Shown here one piece after another: positions 1 through 6,836 of a stretch of 15,628 nt of DNA. The notes below the pieces were generated by a model, which was not told the DNA's origin, searched no databases, and worked only from the letters and a program-made list of their open reading frames with translations. Both the position numbers and the translations under genes were made by a program. Source of the stretch: CAYFNK01 sp964393215 (GTDB taxonomy: Archaea; Nanobdellota; Nanobdellia; SCGC-AAA011-G17; PNOQ01); NCBI GenBank assembly GCA_964393215.1, contig CAYMSW010000016.1:1-15628 (forward strand). Reading direction: 5' to 3'. Within the stretch, counting starts at the first letter, position 1. Every line of letters begins with the position of its first letter.

Positions 1-278
1 GTGAATCAGGTGCTTACAATTTAACAGGTTCAGATACAACCCTTACCCATTTACAGATATTTGACTTAGAAGCTGAATCAGGTGCTTTTACAGTTCAAGG
101 ATCTGATATTAGTTTAACTCACGCAATAGGTGGGAAATATACCTTAGCGTTAGATACAGGTACTTATGCTATAACAGGTGGTACTACCAACTTAAACACA
201 ACAGCACAAGACGATACCAATACTTTAATATTAAAAGAACTTAGATACTTCCGTAGTTGGCTAATGGCTATGGGGTAA
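1..278 (+). CDS. C-terminal end of a repeat-containing phage protein (5' truncated by window)
   Basis: The reading frame is open from the window edge (frame of base 3) to TAA at 276-278, giving about 91 visible residues. They are rich in G, T, S, L and D and contain at least two copies of a short beta-type repeat: ESGAYNLTGSDTTLTH, then ESGAFTVQGSDISLTH 24 residues later, then a looser third copy (DTGTYAITGGTTNL). The copies fit a pattern of small residue, G, aromatic, x, L/V, T/x, G and then a turn, as in beta-solenoid or stacked-hairpin segments of phage structural proteins. The final 20 residues (LILKELRYFRSWLMAMG) are more helical. In T7 the gene just before holin and small terminase is the tail fibre, so a virion or host-contact role is reasonable. 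This is inference from position and composition; no enzymatic motif is visible and the N-terminus is missing. Confidence 0.7.
   Translation, partial: ESGAYNLTGSDTTLTHLQIFDLEAESGAFTVQGSDISLTHAIGGKYTLALDTGTYAITGGTTNLNTTAQDDTNTLILKELRYFRSWLMAMG
2..87 (+). repeat. Coding direct repeat, 72-base period
   Basis: The 14-base string TGAATCAGGTGCTT occurs at 2-15 and again at 74-87, exactly 72 bases (24 codons) apart and in frame. It encodes the start of each copy of the protein repeat (ESGA). The protein-level repeat is longer and more diverged than the DNA identity, so this looks like an old internal duplication with one conserved core. Confidence 0.75.
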
Positions 279-297
279 GGGGGGAGAGAAAAAGGAA

Positions 298-528
298 ATG
301 GATCTAACTGTCTTTGCAAACACAATCATTGTAGCTTTACTAACCATTATAGTCTTTATGTTTAAAAACTTAACTTCTAAATTAGAAGAGCATATTAAGG
401 ATTATAATAACTTTAGGGCAGGGGTTGCCTCAACCTATATCACTAAGCAAGAGATATCAGAGCGTATAGATCGTTTATGTGCTAAGATGGATAGGTTGTT
501 TGATACAATCCTAAATATGGAAAAGTAA
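298..528 (+). CDS. Small membrane-anchored coiled-coil protein (possible lysis accessory)
   Basis: 76 residues. One hydrophobic segment spans about residues 6-22 (FANTIIVALLTIIVFMF). It is followed by a charged, helical region (residues 25-40) and a C-terminal heptad-like helix, about 49-75 (KQEISERIDRLCAKMDRLFD). This single-anchor plus coiled-coil design is common among small phage proteins next to holins, including XhlA-type haemolysin-like proteins and inner spanin subunits. The protein is shorter than most inner spanins, and no nested Rz1-like lipobox ORF is visible. The start is supported by a purine-rich SD (AAAGGA) just upstream at 290-296. It sits 5 bases ahead of the holin-like gene, presumably co-translated with it. 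A role as lysis regulator or holin partner is inferred from context; function is otherwise unknown. Confidence 0.7.
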   Translation: MDLTVFANTIIVALLTIIVFMFKNLTSKLEEHIKDYNNFRAGVASTYITKQEISERIDRLCAKMDRLFDTILNMEK

Positions 529-533
529 GAGAT

Positions 534-962
534 ATGATATCTTCTCAACTAATAACTATGCTTGGATCTGGAGTCTTAGGCGCTGTACTAAAATTATGGA
601 CTCAACATCAAGCTGACAAAGCTGAAAACCAGAAGCTTTTGATAGAGGGGTTACAGGCTAAACATGATATAGTCCACCAAGTGAGAGAGTTTAATACTCC
701 ACAGGCAAACTATATGAGGAAGTTCTTAGTCTTCTGTATCCTTGGTATGGCTGTGTTCATACTGGTGTATCCTCCTATCTTTGGTGAACATACTGTAATC
801 CCAGTAGAGACCACAAAGGGGTTTAAGTTCTTGTTCTTTGATTTTACAAAGCAAGCAACTGAATGGGTACAACTGACCGGAGTTGTAAACCCACCTTGGC
901 TAAGTGAATGTATCATGGCTATCTTTGGTTTCTATCTTGGATCAAATGGAGTGAAGAGATGA
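534..962 (+). CDS. Putative holin-like protein with three hydrophobic segments
   Basis: 142 residues with three hydrophobic stretches. The first is an N-terminal helix at about 3-21 (SSQLITMLGSGVLGAVLKL). Next comes a charged amphipathic helix (25-58). The second hydrophobic stretch is at about 64-83 (FLVFCILGMAVFILVYPPIF), and the third is a C-terminal segment, 123-139, ending in FGFYLGSNGVKR. This layout, with a short membrane segment closed by a GFY-G-S type tail and basic end, recalls small phage membrane proteins often annotated as holins or three-TM gene-transfer-agent holins. Holins form inner-membrane lesions that release the endolysin. No endolysin is in the window. The gene directly precedes small terminase, as holin 17.5 precedes gene 18 in T7, and its stop codon overlaps the next start (ATGA, 959-962). 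The family assignment is moderate; other membrane roles are possible. Confidence 0.6.
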   Translation: MISSQLITMLGSGVLGAVLKLWTQHQADKAENQKLLIEGLQAKHDIVHQVREFNTPQANYMRKFLVFCILGMAVFILVYPPIFGEHTVIPVETTKGFKFLFFDFTKQATEWVQLTGVVNPPWLSECIMAIFGFYLGSNGVKR

Positions 963-1489
963 AGAAACTACCTTATAATAAGAAGGTATTTAAGAAGGGA
1001 AAGAAGTCTTTTATAGTATCTACCTTATTCTTTGATACACCACAGGTTAGGCAATATGGAGTAGATGAAAGGGCTTGTTTTAGTTTATATGAAGATGAAG
1101 ATGTAACAGTTGATGGTAAGACTTACTATAGTTTAAGAAAGATATTCCTAAGCTGTTCTGATCCAACTGAGTATGTATTTGCTTCTACCTATCTATACAG
1201 TTGGGATCACTGGCTGAAGATGTTAGAAAATAAAATTGTATCTATTGAAGTAGAGAAATGGAGAGAAGAGTTACAGGTTAAGATTAGAGCTGAGGCAGTA
1301 GCTAAGTGCCTAGAAGCTTCAGAGGGTGGTAACTTCAATGCTGCTAAGTGGGTTGCAACTAAGGGTTGGGAAAATAAAAGAGGACGACCTACTAGGGCAG
1401 AAAAGGAAGGTAAACTTAACCAAGACAAGAGATTATCTAATCAAGTTAAAGAAGACATGGAAAGGTTAGGTATGGCGGTGGTTAAATAG
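959..1489 (+). CDS. Putative terminase small subunit
   Basis: 176 residues from the ATG at 959, which overlaps the upstream stop as ATGA. An in-frame ATG at 908 would give a longer product, but that part lies within the holin-like gene and has no SD, so 959 is preferred. Residues 73-106 contain a long aromatic/charged helix (FASTYLYSWDHWLKMLENK). Residues 101-146 resemble the C-terminal part of small terminases of marine podoviruses: an amphipathic helix, then GGNFNAAKWVATKGWENKRG with the GRP-x4-KE basic tail (142-151) and a helical end with NQVKEDMERL. Small terminase recognises the packaging site and loads the large subunit. It lies 3 bases before the large terminase, the expected partner. 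It is longer than T7 gp18 (89 residues). No clear helix-turn-helix can be scored by eye, so the call leans on context and the C-terminal pattern. Confidence 0.62.
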   Translation: MKKLPYNKKVFKKGKKSFIVSTLFFDTPQVRQYGVDERACFSLYEDEDVTVDGKTYYSLRKIFLSCSDPTEYVFASTYLYSWDHWLKMLENKIVSIEVEKWREELQVKIRAEAVAKCLEASEGGNFNAAKWVATKGWENKRGRPTRAEKEGKLNQDKRLSNQVKEDMERLGMAVVK

Positions 1490-1492
1490 TAT

Positions 1493-3028
1493 ATGGCTTC
1501 CCTAAAAGAAATTAGAGAAATAGCTGAGGGAGACCTTTTATCTTTCATTCGGCTAGTAGCCCCTCACAGGGTCTTAGGGGCTGTTCATGAGGAGTTAGTA
1601 AATTGGTGGTGTAGGAGTGAGGCAAGAGATTATCAACTTGTGTTGCTACCCAGAGCGCACCAGAAGTCTAGCCTTATAGCTTATAGGGTAGCTTGGGAGA
1701 TAACCAAGAACCCTGCTATAACTATTTTATATGTATCAAGTACAGCAGGACTAGCAGAGAAACAGCTTAAATCTATTAAAGATATTATCACATCTACTAC
1801 CTATAGGCGTTATTGGCCTGAGATGGTTGAGAAGAATGAAGGTAAGAGAGAGAAGTGGACTCATACAGAGATAGCAGTAGATCACCCCTTACGAAAAGAA
1901 GAGGGTGTCCGAGATGCTACAGTATTTACAGGTGGACTAACAACATCTCTTACAGGTTTTCATTGTGACATAGCTGTACTAGATGATGTTGTAGTTCAAG
2001 AGAACGCATATACAGCAGAAGGTAGAGATCGAGTAAAAACACAATACTCTCTTCTTGCATCCATCGAGAATCCAGAAGCTAAGGAATGGATTGTCGGCAC
2101 TCGGTATCACCCGAAGGATCTCTACCAAGATATTATGGAAATGGAAGAAGAGATATATGATGAGGAAAATGATGAAATTGTTGGAACCAATTCAGTTTAT
2201 GAAACATTTGAAAGGAAAGTTGAAGACAGGGGTGATGGTACTGGGGAGTTTCTTTGGCCTAGGCAGAGGCGAGCGGATGGTAAATGGTTTGGTTTCTCTC
2301 CCCCTATCCTTGCTAAGAAAAGGGGCCAGTATCTTGACAGGACACAGTACAGGGCGCAGTATTACAACGATCCTAACGATCCTGATTCTTGTACTATTTC
2401 TAGTGATGTCTTTCAATACTATGACAGAAGATTCCTCCAGCAAACCGGAGGCTACTGGTACTATAAGCAAAGTAGATTAAATGTTTATGCAGGTATTGAC
2501 TTTGCTTTCAGTTTAAAGAAAGGAGCTGACTATACAGCTTTAGTAGTTATAGGTGTAGATCAAGACAATAACATATTTGTTCTTGATATAGACAGATTTA
2601 AGACCGATAAGATTCAAGCCTACTTTGATAAGATCCTCCATCTTAATATGAAATGGAACTTCAAGAAGCTCAGGGCTGAGGTAACTGTAGCTCAGAAGAT
2701 GATTGTTAATGAGTTAAAGGAACGGATCAGACAGCACGGGTTAATGCTTTCTATAGATGAGCATAGACCTACTAGGAGCCAAGGTAGTAAAGAAGAGCGG
2801 ATGGCAGCTATACTAGAACCTAGATATGATAACTTGCAGATGTGGCACTACAGGGGTGGTAATTGTCAAACCTTAGAAGAAGAACTTGTAATGTCTCATC
2901 CACCACATGATGATGTTAAAGATTGTTTAGCCTCTGTGATGGAGATAGCTATTAAACCAAGCTATAGGCAAAAAAGAGACAGGGAAAAGAAAATTCTAAC
3001 CCATGCAAGATTTGGAGGAGTATATTAA
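1493..3028 (+). CDS. Terminase large subunit (packaging ATPase and nuclease)
   Basis: 511 residues with the two-domain plan of phage packaging motors. ATPase: a deviant Walker A, LLPRAHQKSS, at 51-60 (Q where the usual P-loop has G before K-S/T); Walker B DIAVLDDVV at 159-167, with D-D in place of the usual D-E; and a coupling motif VGTRYHPKDLY at 201-211. Nuclease (RNase H-like fold): first acidic strand VYAGIDFAFS at 331-340 (D336), a middle acidic residue in LRAEVTVAQ (E396), and a C-terminal PHDDVKDCLA (471-480) giving D473/D474/D477. The enzyme translocates DNA into the prohead at the portal vertex and cuts the concatemer. It follows the putative small terminase and directly precedes portal (TAA abuts ATG). 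The SD is weak (GGCGGTGG around 1474-1481), so translation may be coupled to the gene before. T7 gp19 is 586 residues. Confidence 0.95.
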   Translation: MASLKEIREIAEGDLLSFIRLVAPHRVLGAVHEELVNWWCRSEARDYQLVLLPRAHQKSSLIAYRVAWEITKNPAITILYVSSTAGLAEKQLKSIKDIITSTTYRRYWPEMVEKNEGKREKWTHTEIAVDHPLRKEEGVRDATVFTGGLTTSLTGFHCDIAVLDDVVVQENAYTAEGRDRVKTQYSLLASIENPEAKEWIVGTRYHPKDLYQDIMEMEEEIYDEENDEIVGTNSVYETFERKVEDRGDGTGEFLWPRQRRADGKWFGFSPPILAKKRGQYLDRTQYRAQYYNDPNDPDSCTISSDVFQYYDRRFLQQTGGYWYYKQSRLNVYAGIDFAFSLKKGADYTALVVIGVDQDNNIFVLDIDRFKTDKIQAYFDKILHLNMKWNFKKLRAEVTVAQKMIVNELKERIRQHGLMLSIDEHRPTRSQGSKEERMAAILEPRYDNLQMWHYRGGNCQTLEEELVMSHPPHDDVKDCLASVMEIAIKPSYRQKRDREKKILTHARFGGVY

Positions 3029-4798
3029 ATGGGAACCAAAGCTATAGAAGTTCAAAACCTAATCAATAAGGATAGTTTAGCAGATAATATCTCTAACCTC
3101 TATCAGTCTTGGTCTAATTCAAGGCAAGAAAAGATAGGGGAAATTAAAGAACTCCGTAACTATCTATTTGCTACTGATACAACCACCACCTCTAACAGTA
3201 GTTTGCCGTGGAAGAATAAAACTACACTTCCAAAACTTACTCAGATTAGGGATATCATTCATGCAAACTATATGAATGCTTTGTTTCCAAATGACAGGTG
3301 GTTGAAATGGGAAGGGTATAGTAGGGATGCAGTTGATAAGGATAAGAGACAGGCTATTGTTGCCTACATGGATAATAAACTCCGTGAGGGTAATTTTATT
3401 AATATAGTCTCTAATCTACTTTATGACTATATTGATTATGGTAATGTCTTTGCAGATGTAGAGTTTATAAAAGAATATAACACTTGTTCTGAAACTGGAG
3501 AGAAGACAGCAGGTTTTATTGGCCCTAAAGCAAAACGAATCTCTATCTATGACCATGTATTCAACCCTTTATCTACCTCTTATGAAGATTCACCAAAGGT
3601 TACAAGGTACATTAAAACCCTTGGTGATTTAGAAGTAGAGATAGAAAAGAACCCTGAACTAGCTAAGATCAATAAAGATATTGTAGCTAAGTTAAGAAAC
3701 AACAGACAAGCTCTCAAAGCCTATTCAACCAATGATGTTGACAAAGCTTTAGGGTTTCAGGTAGATGGGTTTGGTAATCTCTCTAGCTACTATGAGTCAG
3801 GGTATGTAGAGATATTACAGTTTGAAGGTAACATCTATGATGAAGATACTGGTAGCTTCTTAGAGAACAGGGATATATACATAGTAGATAGAGCTTATGT
3901 AATCTATAACGAGCAGATTAAATCATGGAATGGTAGATCAAATAAAGTCCATGGTGGGTGGAGAAAGAGACCTGATAATCTGTATGCTATGGGGCCACTT
4001 GATAATCTTGTAGGTATGCAGTATAGGATAGATCACCTTGAGAACCTTAAAGCTGATGCTATGGATCTAGCAGTCCATCCTCCTCTTGCAGTTCATAATA
4101 TAGATGAGGACTTTGAATGGGGGCCGGGATCTGTTATTTATGTAGGAGATGAAGGTAACATCACAGAGTTAGGTAAGTCCCTGCAAGGTGTAATAGCTGC
4201 TAACAATGAGATCCAGAGTCTTGAGTATAAGATGGAAGAGATGGCAGGTGCGCCTAGACAAGCAGCAGGTATCCGTACCCCTGGAGAGAAGACAGCTTTT
4301 GAGGTACAGAGCTTAGAGAATGCAGCAGGTAGAATCTTCCAACATAAAGTAAATCAGTTTGAAAGAGAGATCATTGAACCTCTTTTAAATAATATGTTAG
4401 AAGTAGCTAGGAGGAATATGGATACTAATGATATCATCAGAGTTCTTGATGATGATATAGGTGTTACATCTTTCATTGAGATTACAAAAGAAGATATTAC
4501 AGCTAAGGGAAAACTTAGACCAATAGGTTCAAGGCACTTCTCTGCTAACGCACAACTGATGCAGAATATGACTCAGTTAGCTTCTACTGGTTTATTTCAG
4601 CAACCTGCTTTTGTAGCCCACTTCTCTTTTAAGAATATGGCTAGGCTAGTAGAAAACCTCTTGACAGGGATAGAGAAATATGATATAGTATCAGATAATG
4701 CTCTGGTGTATGAACAAGCTGAAACCCAGAAGATTATGCAGGAAGCATCAGAGCAAGTTCAACTTGAACAGATGGAGGAAGCTGAAATTGAGGAGTGA
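3029..4798 (+). CDS. Portal (head-tail connector) protein
   Basis: 589 residues; T7 gp8 is 536. Portal forms the dodecameric ring at the unique vertex through which DNA enters and leaves, and it docks terminase and then the tail adaptor. Features typical of podovirus portals include an N-terminal helical segment with PWKNKTTLPKLTQIRD (60-75) before the NALFPNDRWLKW stretch, a wing and clip region rich in aromatic and charged residues, and the stem-side signature containing RTPGEKTAFEVQ (416-427), followed by long helices with IIEPLLNN. The C-terminus is a glutamate/glutamine-rich helix (about 568-589). A strong SD (GGAGGAG, 3014-3020) lies 8 bases before the ATG, and the ATG abuts the terminase stop. 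The last 11 bases overlap the next gene, whose TTG start is at 4788. Confidence 0.92.
   Translation: MGTKAIEVQNLINKDSLADNISNLYQSWSNSRQEKIGEIKELRNYLFATDTTTTSNSSLPWKNKTTLPKLTQIRDIIHANYMNALFPNDRWLKWEGYSRDAVDKDKRQAIVAYMDNKLREGNFINIVSNLLYDYIDYGNVFADVEFIKEYNTCSETGEKTAGFIGPKAKRISIYDHVFNPLSTSYEDSPKVTRYIKTLGDLEVEIEKNPELAKINKDIVAKLRNNRQALKAYSTNDVDKALGFQVDGFGNLSSYYESGYVEILQFEGNIYDEDTGSFLENRDIYIVDRAYVIYNEQIKSWNGRSNKVHGGWRKRPDNLYAMGPLDNLVGMQYRIDHLENLKADAMDLAVHPPLAVHNIDEDFEWGPGSVIYVGDEGNITELGKSLQGVIAANNEIQSLEYKMEEMAGAPRQAAGIRTPGEKTAFEVQSLENAAGRIFQHKVNQFEREIIEPLLNNMLEVARRNMDTNDIIRVLDDDIGVTSFIEITKEDITAKGKLRPIGSRHFSANAQLMQNMTQLASTGLFQQPAFVAHFSFKNMARLVENLLTGIEKYDIVSDNALVYEQAETQKIMQEASEQVQLEQMEEAEIEE
4774..4780 (+). 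promoter_or_regulatory. Ribosome binding site inside portal that selects a TTG start
   Basis: GGAGGAA at 4774-4780 is a near-perfect SD lying within the last codons of portal. It sits 7 bases before TTG 4788-4790, which is in frame with the following gene. The only in-frame ATGs upstream (4698 and 4710) have no good SD and would force about 90-100 bases of overlap, read as an arginine/lysine-rich shadow of portal. Confidence 0.7.
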
Positions 4799-5033
4799 TT
4801 GGTTCAAAGGTAATAAAGATAATAAAGTCCAGATCAAATCTGAGTATGAAGCTTCAACTTTTATCTTTGGGGTGTTAGACCAGATCCTCAAGGATAAGAT
4901 TAATAAATCAAATAAAGAGATGAGAGACCCTGATATGATCCTAAGCCCAACATGGAGCGATCAGGTTCTCCATCATCTCGCCTATCAAAGAGCCTTGACA
5001 GAGGTTCAAGAACTTTTAAGGAGTAAAACATGA
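4788..5033 (+). CDS. Unknown 81-residue protein between portal and scaffold, TTG start
   Basis: Starting at TTG 4788 the product is 81 residues beginning MRSDWFKGNKDNKVQIKSEY. It is mostly helical and mixed-charge, with a central hydrophobic helix (ASTFIFGVLDQILKDKI, 22-38), a P-x-M linker (RDPDMILSPTW, 46-56), and a C-terminal amphipathic helix (58-80). There is no membrane segment, signal peptide or catalytic motif. It overlaps portal by 11 bases and the scaffold start by 4 (ATGA, 5030-5033), so translation looks coupled to both. The position suggests a head-assembly or portal-associated accessory protein. I do not recognise the family. The region is clearly coding, because the tight overlaps at both ends are unlikely by chance. 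Confidence 0.75.
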   Translation: MRSDWFKGNKDNKVQIKSEYEASTFIFGVLDQILKDKINKSNKEMRDPDMILSPTWSDQVLHHLAYQRALTEVQELLRSKT

Positions 5034-5773
5034 GTGAAGAAGTAAAAACTTCGGAGACCCCCGATGAGACTATCTTTGGAGACCAGACTAAAGATAGCCA
5101 AGTAGAACCACCTGCATCAAACCCACTACCAGACGAGGTAACAGGATTGATTGGTGAAGGCAAGAAATACTCTACAACTGAGGAAGCTCTTAAAGCTCTA
5201 TATCATTCCCAGAACCATATCTCTACTATTGAGGATGAGAACAGGAAAATGAGGGAGCAGATTAAGGAACAAGAATCAAAGAGAGAGTTTCTTGATAAAC
5301 TGAAAGCCAGTAGTAGTGAGGGCGAGGCTAATCCTAATCTTGACCCAAACTCTATTAACCAGATGATTAATGAGAACTTATCTCAGAGAGAACAGCAGAA
5401 AAAACTCACCGACAATATGCAATCTGTTGACAACCAGATGAAGCAAATGTATGGTAGTAAGGCGCAAGAGGTACTTGTTGCAAAAGCTACTGATCTCGGT
5501 ATGACAATCGACCAGATGGCTAATGTAGCAGCTAACTCACCCTCTGCTTTCTTGAATTGGTTTGAACAGGTAAAACCAACTGAGACTCCTAATCTAACAT
5601 CTAACCTGAACATGGACGGTACTACCCCTCAGAGTGGGGGGGAGGTTACACCGTTCTCTTACAAATATTTTCAAAACTTAAGAAAAGAAAATCCCTCTGA
5701 GTACATGTCTGAAAAGGTTCAGATACAGATGCACAATAAAATGCAGGAACTTGGAGAGGGTTTCTGGAGGTAA
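5030..5773 (+). CDS. Capsid assembly scaffolding protein
   Basis: 247 residues. Scaffolds direct shell closure around the portal and are then lost before DNA fills the head. The N-terminus is acidic and disordered (1-45, many E, D, P and T). A charged coiled coil spans about 47-95 (EEALKALYHSQNHISTIEDE then a K/E/R-rich helix). A Q/N-rich helical region follows (105-145), then a small helical module (150-180, with MTIDQMANVAANSP). A P/T/N-rich linker (181-207) leads to a C-terminal helix pair with basic residues (208-247, KYFQNLRKENPSEY), the usual site for capsid binding in this class. T7 gp9 is 307 residues. It lies immediately before the major capsid gene, the standard arrangement. An SD, AAGGAG (5018-5023), precedes the ATG by 6 bases, and the start overlaps the previous stop. 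Confidence 0.9.
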   Translation: MSEEVKTSETPDETIFGDQTKDSQVEPPASNPLPDEVTGLIGEGKKYSTTEEALKALYHSQNHISTIEDENRKMREQIKEQESKREFLDKLKASSSEGEANPNLDPNSINQMINENLSQREQQKKLTDNMQSVDNQMKQMYGSKAQEVLVAKATDLGMTIDQMANVAANSPSAFLNWFEQVKPTETPNLTSNLNMDGTTPQSGGEVTPFSYKYFQNLRKENPSEYMSEKVQIQMHNKMQELGEGFWR

Positions 5774-5779
5774 TATATT

Positions 5780-6766
5780 ATGGCTGGTATGACTACTACC
5801 CAGACTTCAACTCATCTCACCAGAGCTAATCTCTGGTCACAGCAGTTAAAAGATGTACTTGAAGATGAACTGATGGCAACTAAATATGTGGATTGGATGT
5901 CTGAGTTCCCTGACGGAACGACATTCAATGTCCCCACTATCAACCCTGCTGGTACTCCTGATGATTATACTGAGGATCAGGCAGTAACCTATAATCAGCT
6001 TGGTACTGATAACTTTACTTTTGCTATTAACAAATACAAAAGTTCAGCTCATTACTTGACTCGGAAGGCTCTTCAGGATTCCTTCTATGGTAATAAACTT
6101 CTTGCAAGTTTTGTACCTAAAGAGAGTCGGGCTATCATGGAAGTTGTAGAGGCAGATGTACTTGCTACTCCTCTTCCATCTGTAACTGGTGGTCAGACTG
6201 TTGACGATCAGAACGCAGTTAATGGCGTAGATCACCGCTTTGTAGCTGGTGGCTCTGCTGCTATCATGGCTCTGGCTGACTTTGCTTATGCTAAACTTGC
6301 TCTGAAGAAAGCCAATGTACCGATGAGTAACCTTGTTGCTATCGTTGATCCTTCAGTAGCTTACACCCTTGAGACACTTTCTAATCTTGTAAGTGTGTCA
6401 AATAACCCACAGTGGGAAGGTATCGTATCTTCTGGTATCACTACTGGTATGAGGTTTATCAAGAATGTATATGGCTTTGATGTATATGAGTCTAACTACC
6501 TTGCTACCCCTGTAGATGCTACCACTGAAACCACTGGTGGCGTTGCTACTGATATGGCAGGTTTGACTACTCCAGTTCAGAACTTGTTCTTCTCTGCTGC
6601 TTCTGGTGTAGCCCCTATCCTCGGTGCTTGGCGACAGATGCCTACCGTTGATAGCGAGTTCAATAAAGACTATCAGCGTGAAGAGTATATCACTACCTGT
6701 CGTTACGGTGTTAAACTGTATCGGCCTGAGAACATGGTATGTGTACTCTCTGAAGGTGCTGTATAG
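5780..6766 (+). CDS. Major capsid protein (HK97-fold type)
   Basis: 328 residues; T7 gp10A is 345. The N-terminal arm is rich in T, S and Q, followed by an amphipathic helix (16-32). An E-loop-like section is consistent with 43-75 (FPDGTTFNVPTINPAG, then the DDYTEDQAVTYNQ stretch). The long spine helix is plausible at 108-130 (ASFVPKESRAIMEVVEADVL). The A-domain follows, with LVAIVDPSVAYTLE near 185-198 and the terminal strand ITTCRYGVKLYRPENMV. The gene sits between scaffold and a terminator. Codon use differs from its neighbours: 7 of 9 arginines are CGN, while small terminase uses AGA/AGG for 9 of 10, and GCT/GGT/ACT are favoured, as expected for the most abundant virion protein. An SD, GGAGG (5766-5770), overlaps the end of scaffold, 9 bases before the ATG. 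Confidence 0.93.
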   Translation: MAGMTTTQTSTHLTRANLWSQQLKDVLEDELMATKYVDWMSEFPDGTTFNVPTINPAGTPDDYTEDQAVTYNQLGTDNFTFAINKYKSSAHYLTRKALQDSFYGNKLLASFVPKESRAIMEVVEADVLATPLPSVTGGQTVDDQNAVNGVDHRFVAGGSAAIMALADFAYAKLALKKANVPMSNLVAIVDPSVAYTLETLSNLVSVSNNPQWEGIVSSGITTGMRFIKNVYGFDVYESNYLATPVDATTETTGGVATDMAGLTTPVQNLFFSAASGVAPILGAWRQMPTVDSEFNKDYQREEYITTCRYGVKLYRPENMVCVLSEGAV

Positions 6767-6778
6767 TAAATCTTAACT

Positions 6779-6822
6779 AACTTAGGGGAGGGGTAAAACC
6801 TTCCCTTAAGTTATCTTTTATT
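6779..6822 (+). terminator. Intrinsic terminator after the major capsid gene
   Basis: The left arm 6779-6792 and right arm 6799-6812 form a continuous 14-bp stem (12 Watson-Crick pairs and 2 G-U pairs: 6785/6806 and 6790/6801). The loop is GTAAAA (6793-6798). The T-rich tail ATCTTTTATT (6813-6822) follows at once, then the SD of the next gene. It starts 12 bases after the capsid stop. The tail is interrupted by A and C, so partial read-through to the fibre and tail genes is likely. T7 has its terminator Tphi at the same place, after gene 10. Confidence 0.85.
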
Positions 6823-6827
6823 AGGAG
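6823..6827 (+). promoter_or_regulatory. Shine-Dalgarno site for the fibre-like gene, directly after the terminator
   Basis: AGGAG lies 9 bases before ATG 6837 and abuts the T-tract of the capsid terminator. It therefore stays available only on transcripts that read through, or on RNAs processed near the hairpin. No convincing separate promoter was seen between 6767 and 6836. Confidence 0.7.
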
Positions 6828-6836
6828 TGTAACAAA

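Noticed and set aside
908..958. Longer N-terminus for the small terminase from ATG 908
   Set aside because: It would overlap the holin-like gene by 55 bases without an SD, whereas ATG 959 forms an ATGA junction like the other gene pairs here.
2055..2480. 141-codon + strand open frame inside the large terminase gene
   Set aside because: It lies wholly inside a confident gene in another frame, has no SD, and its composition is a shadow of the terminase codons.
4900..5163. - strand open frame spanning the end of the 81-residue gene and the start of scaffold
   Set aside because: It crosses two coupled + strand genes with good SD sites and has no SD of its own.
6700..6780. Programmed frameshift making a longer capsid form, as in T7 gene 10
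   Set aside because: No slippery heptamer is seen near the stop, and the terminator stem begins 12 bases after the stop, leaving little room for an extension.
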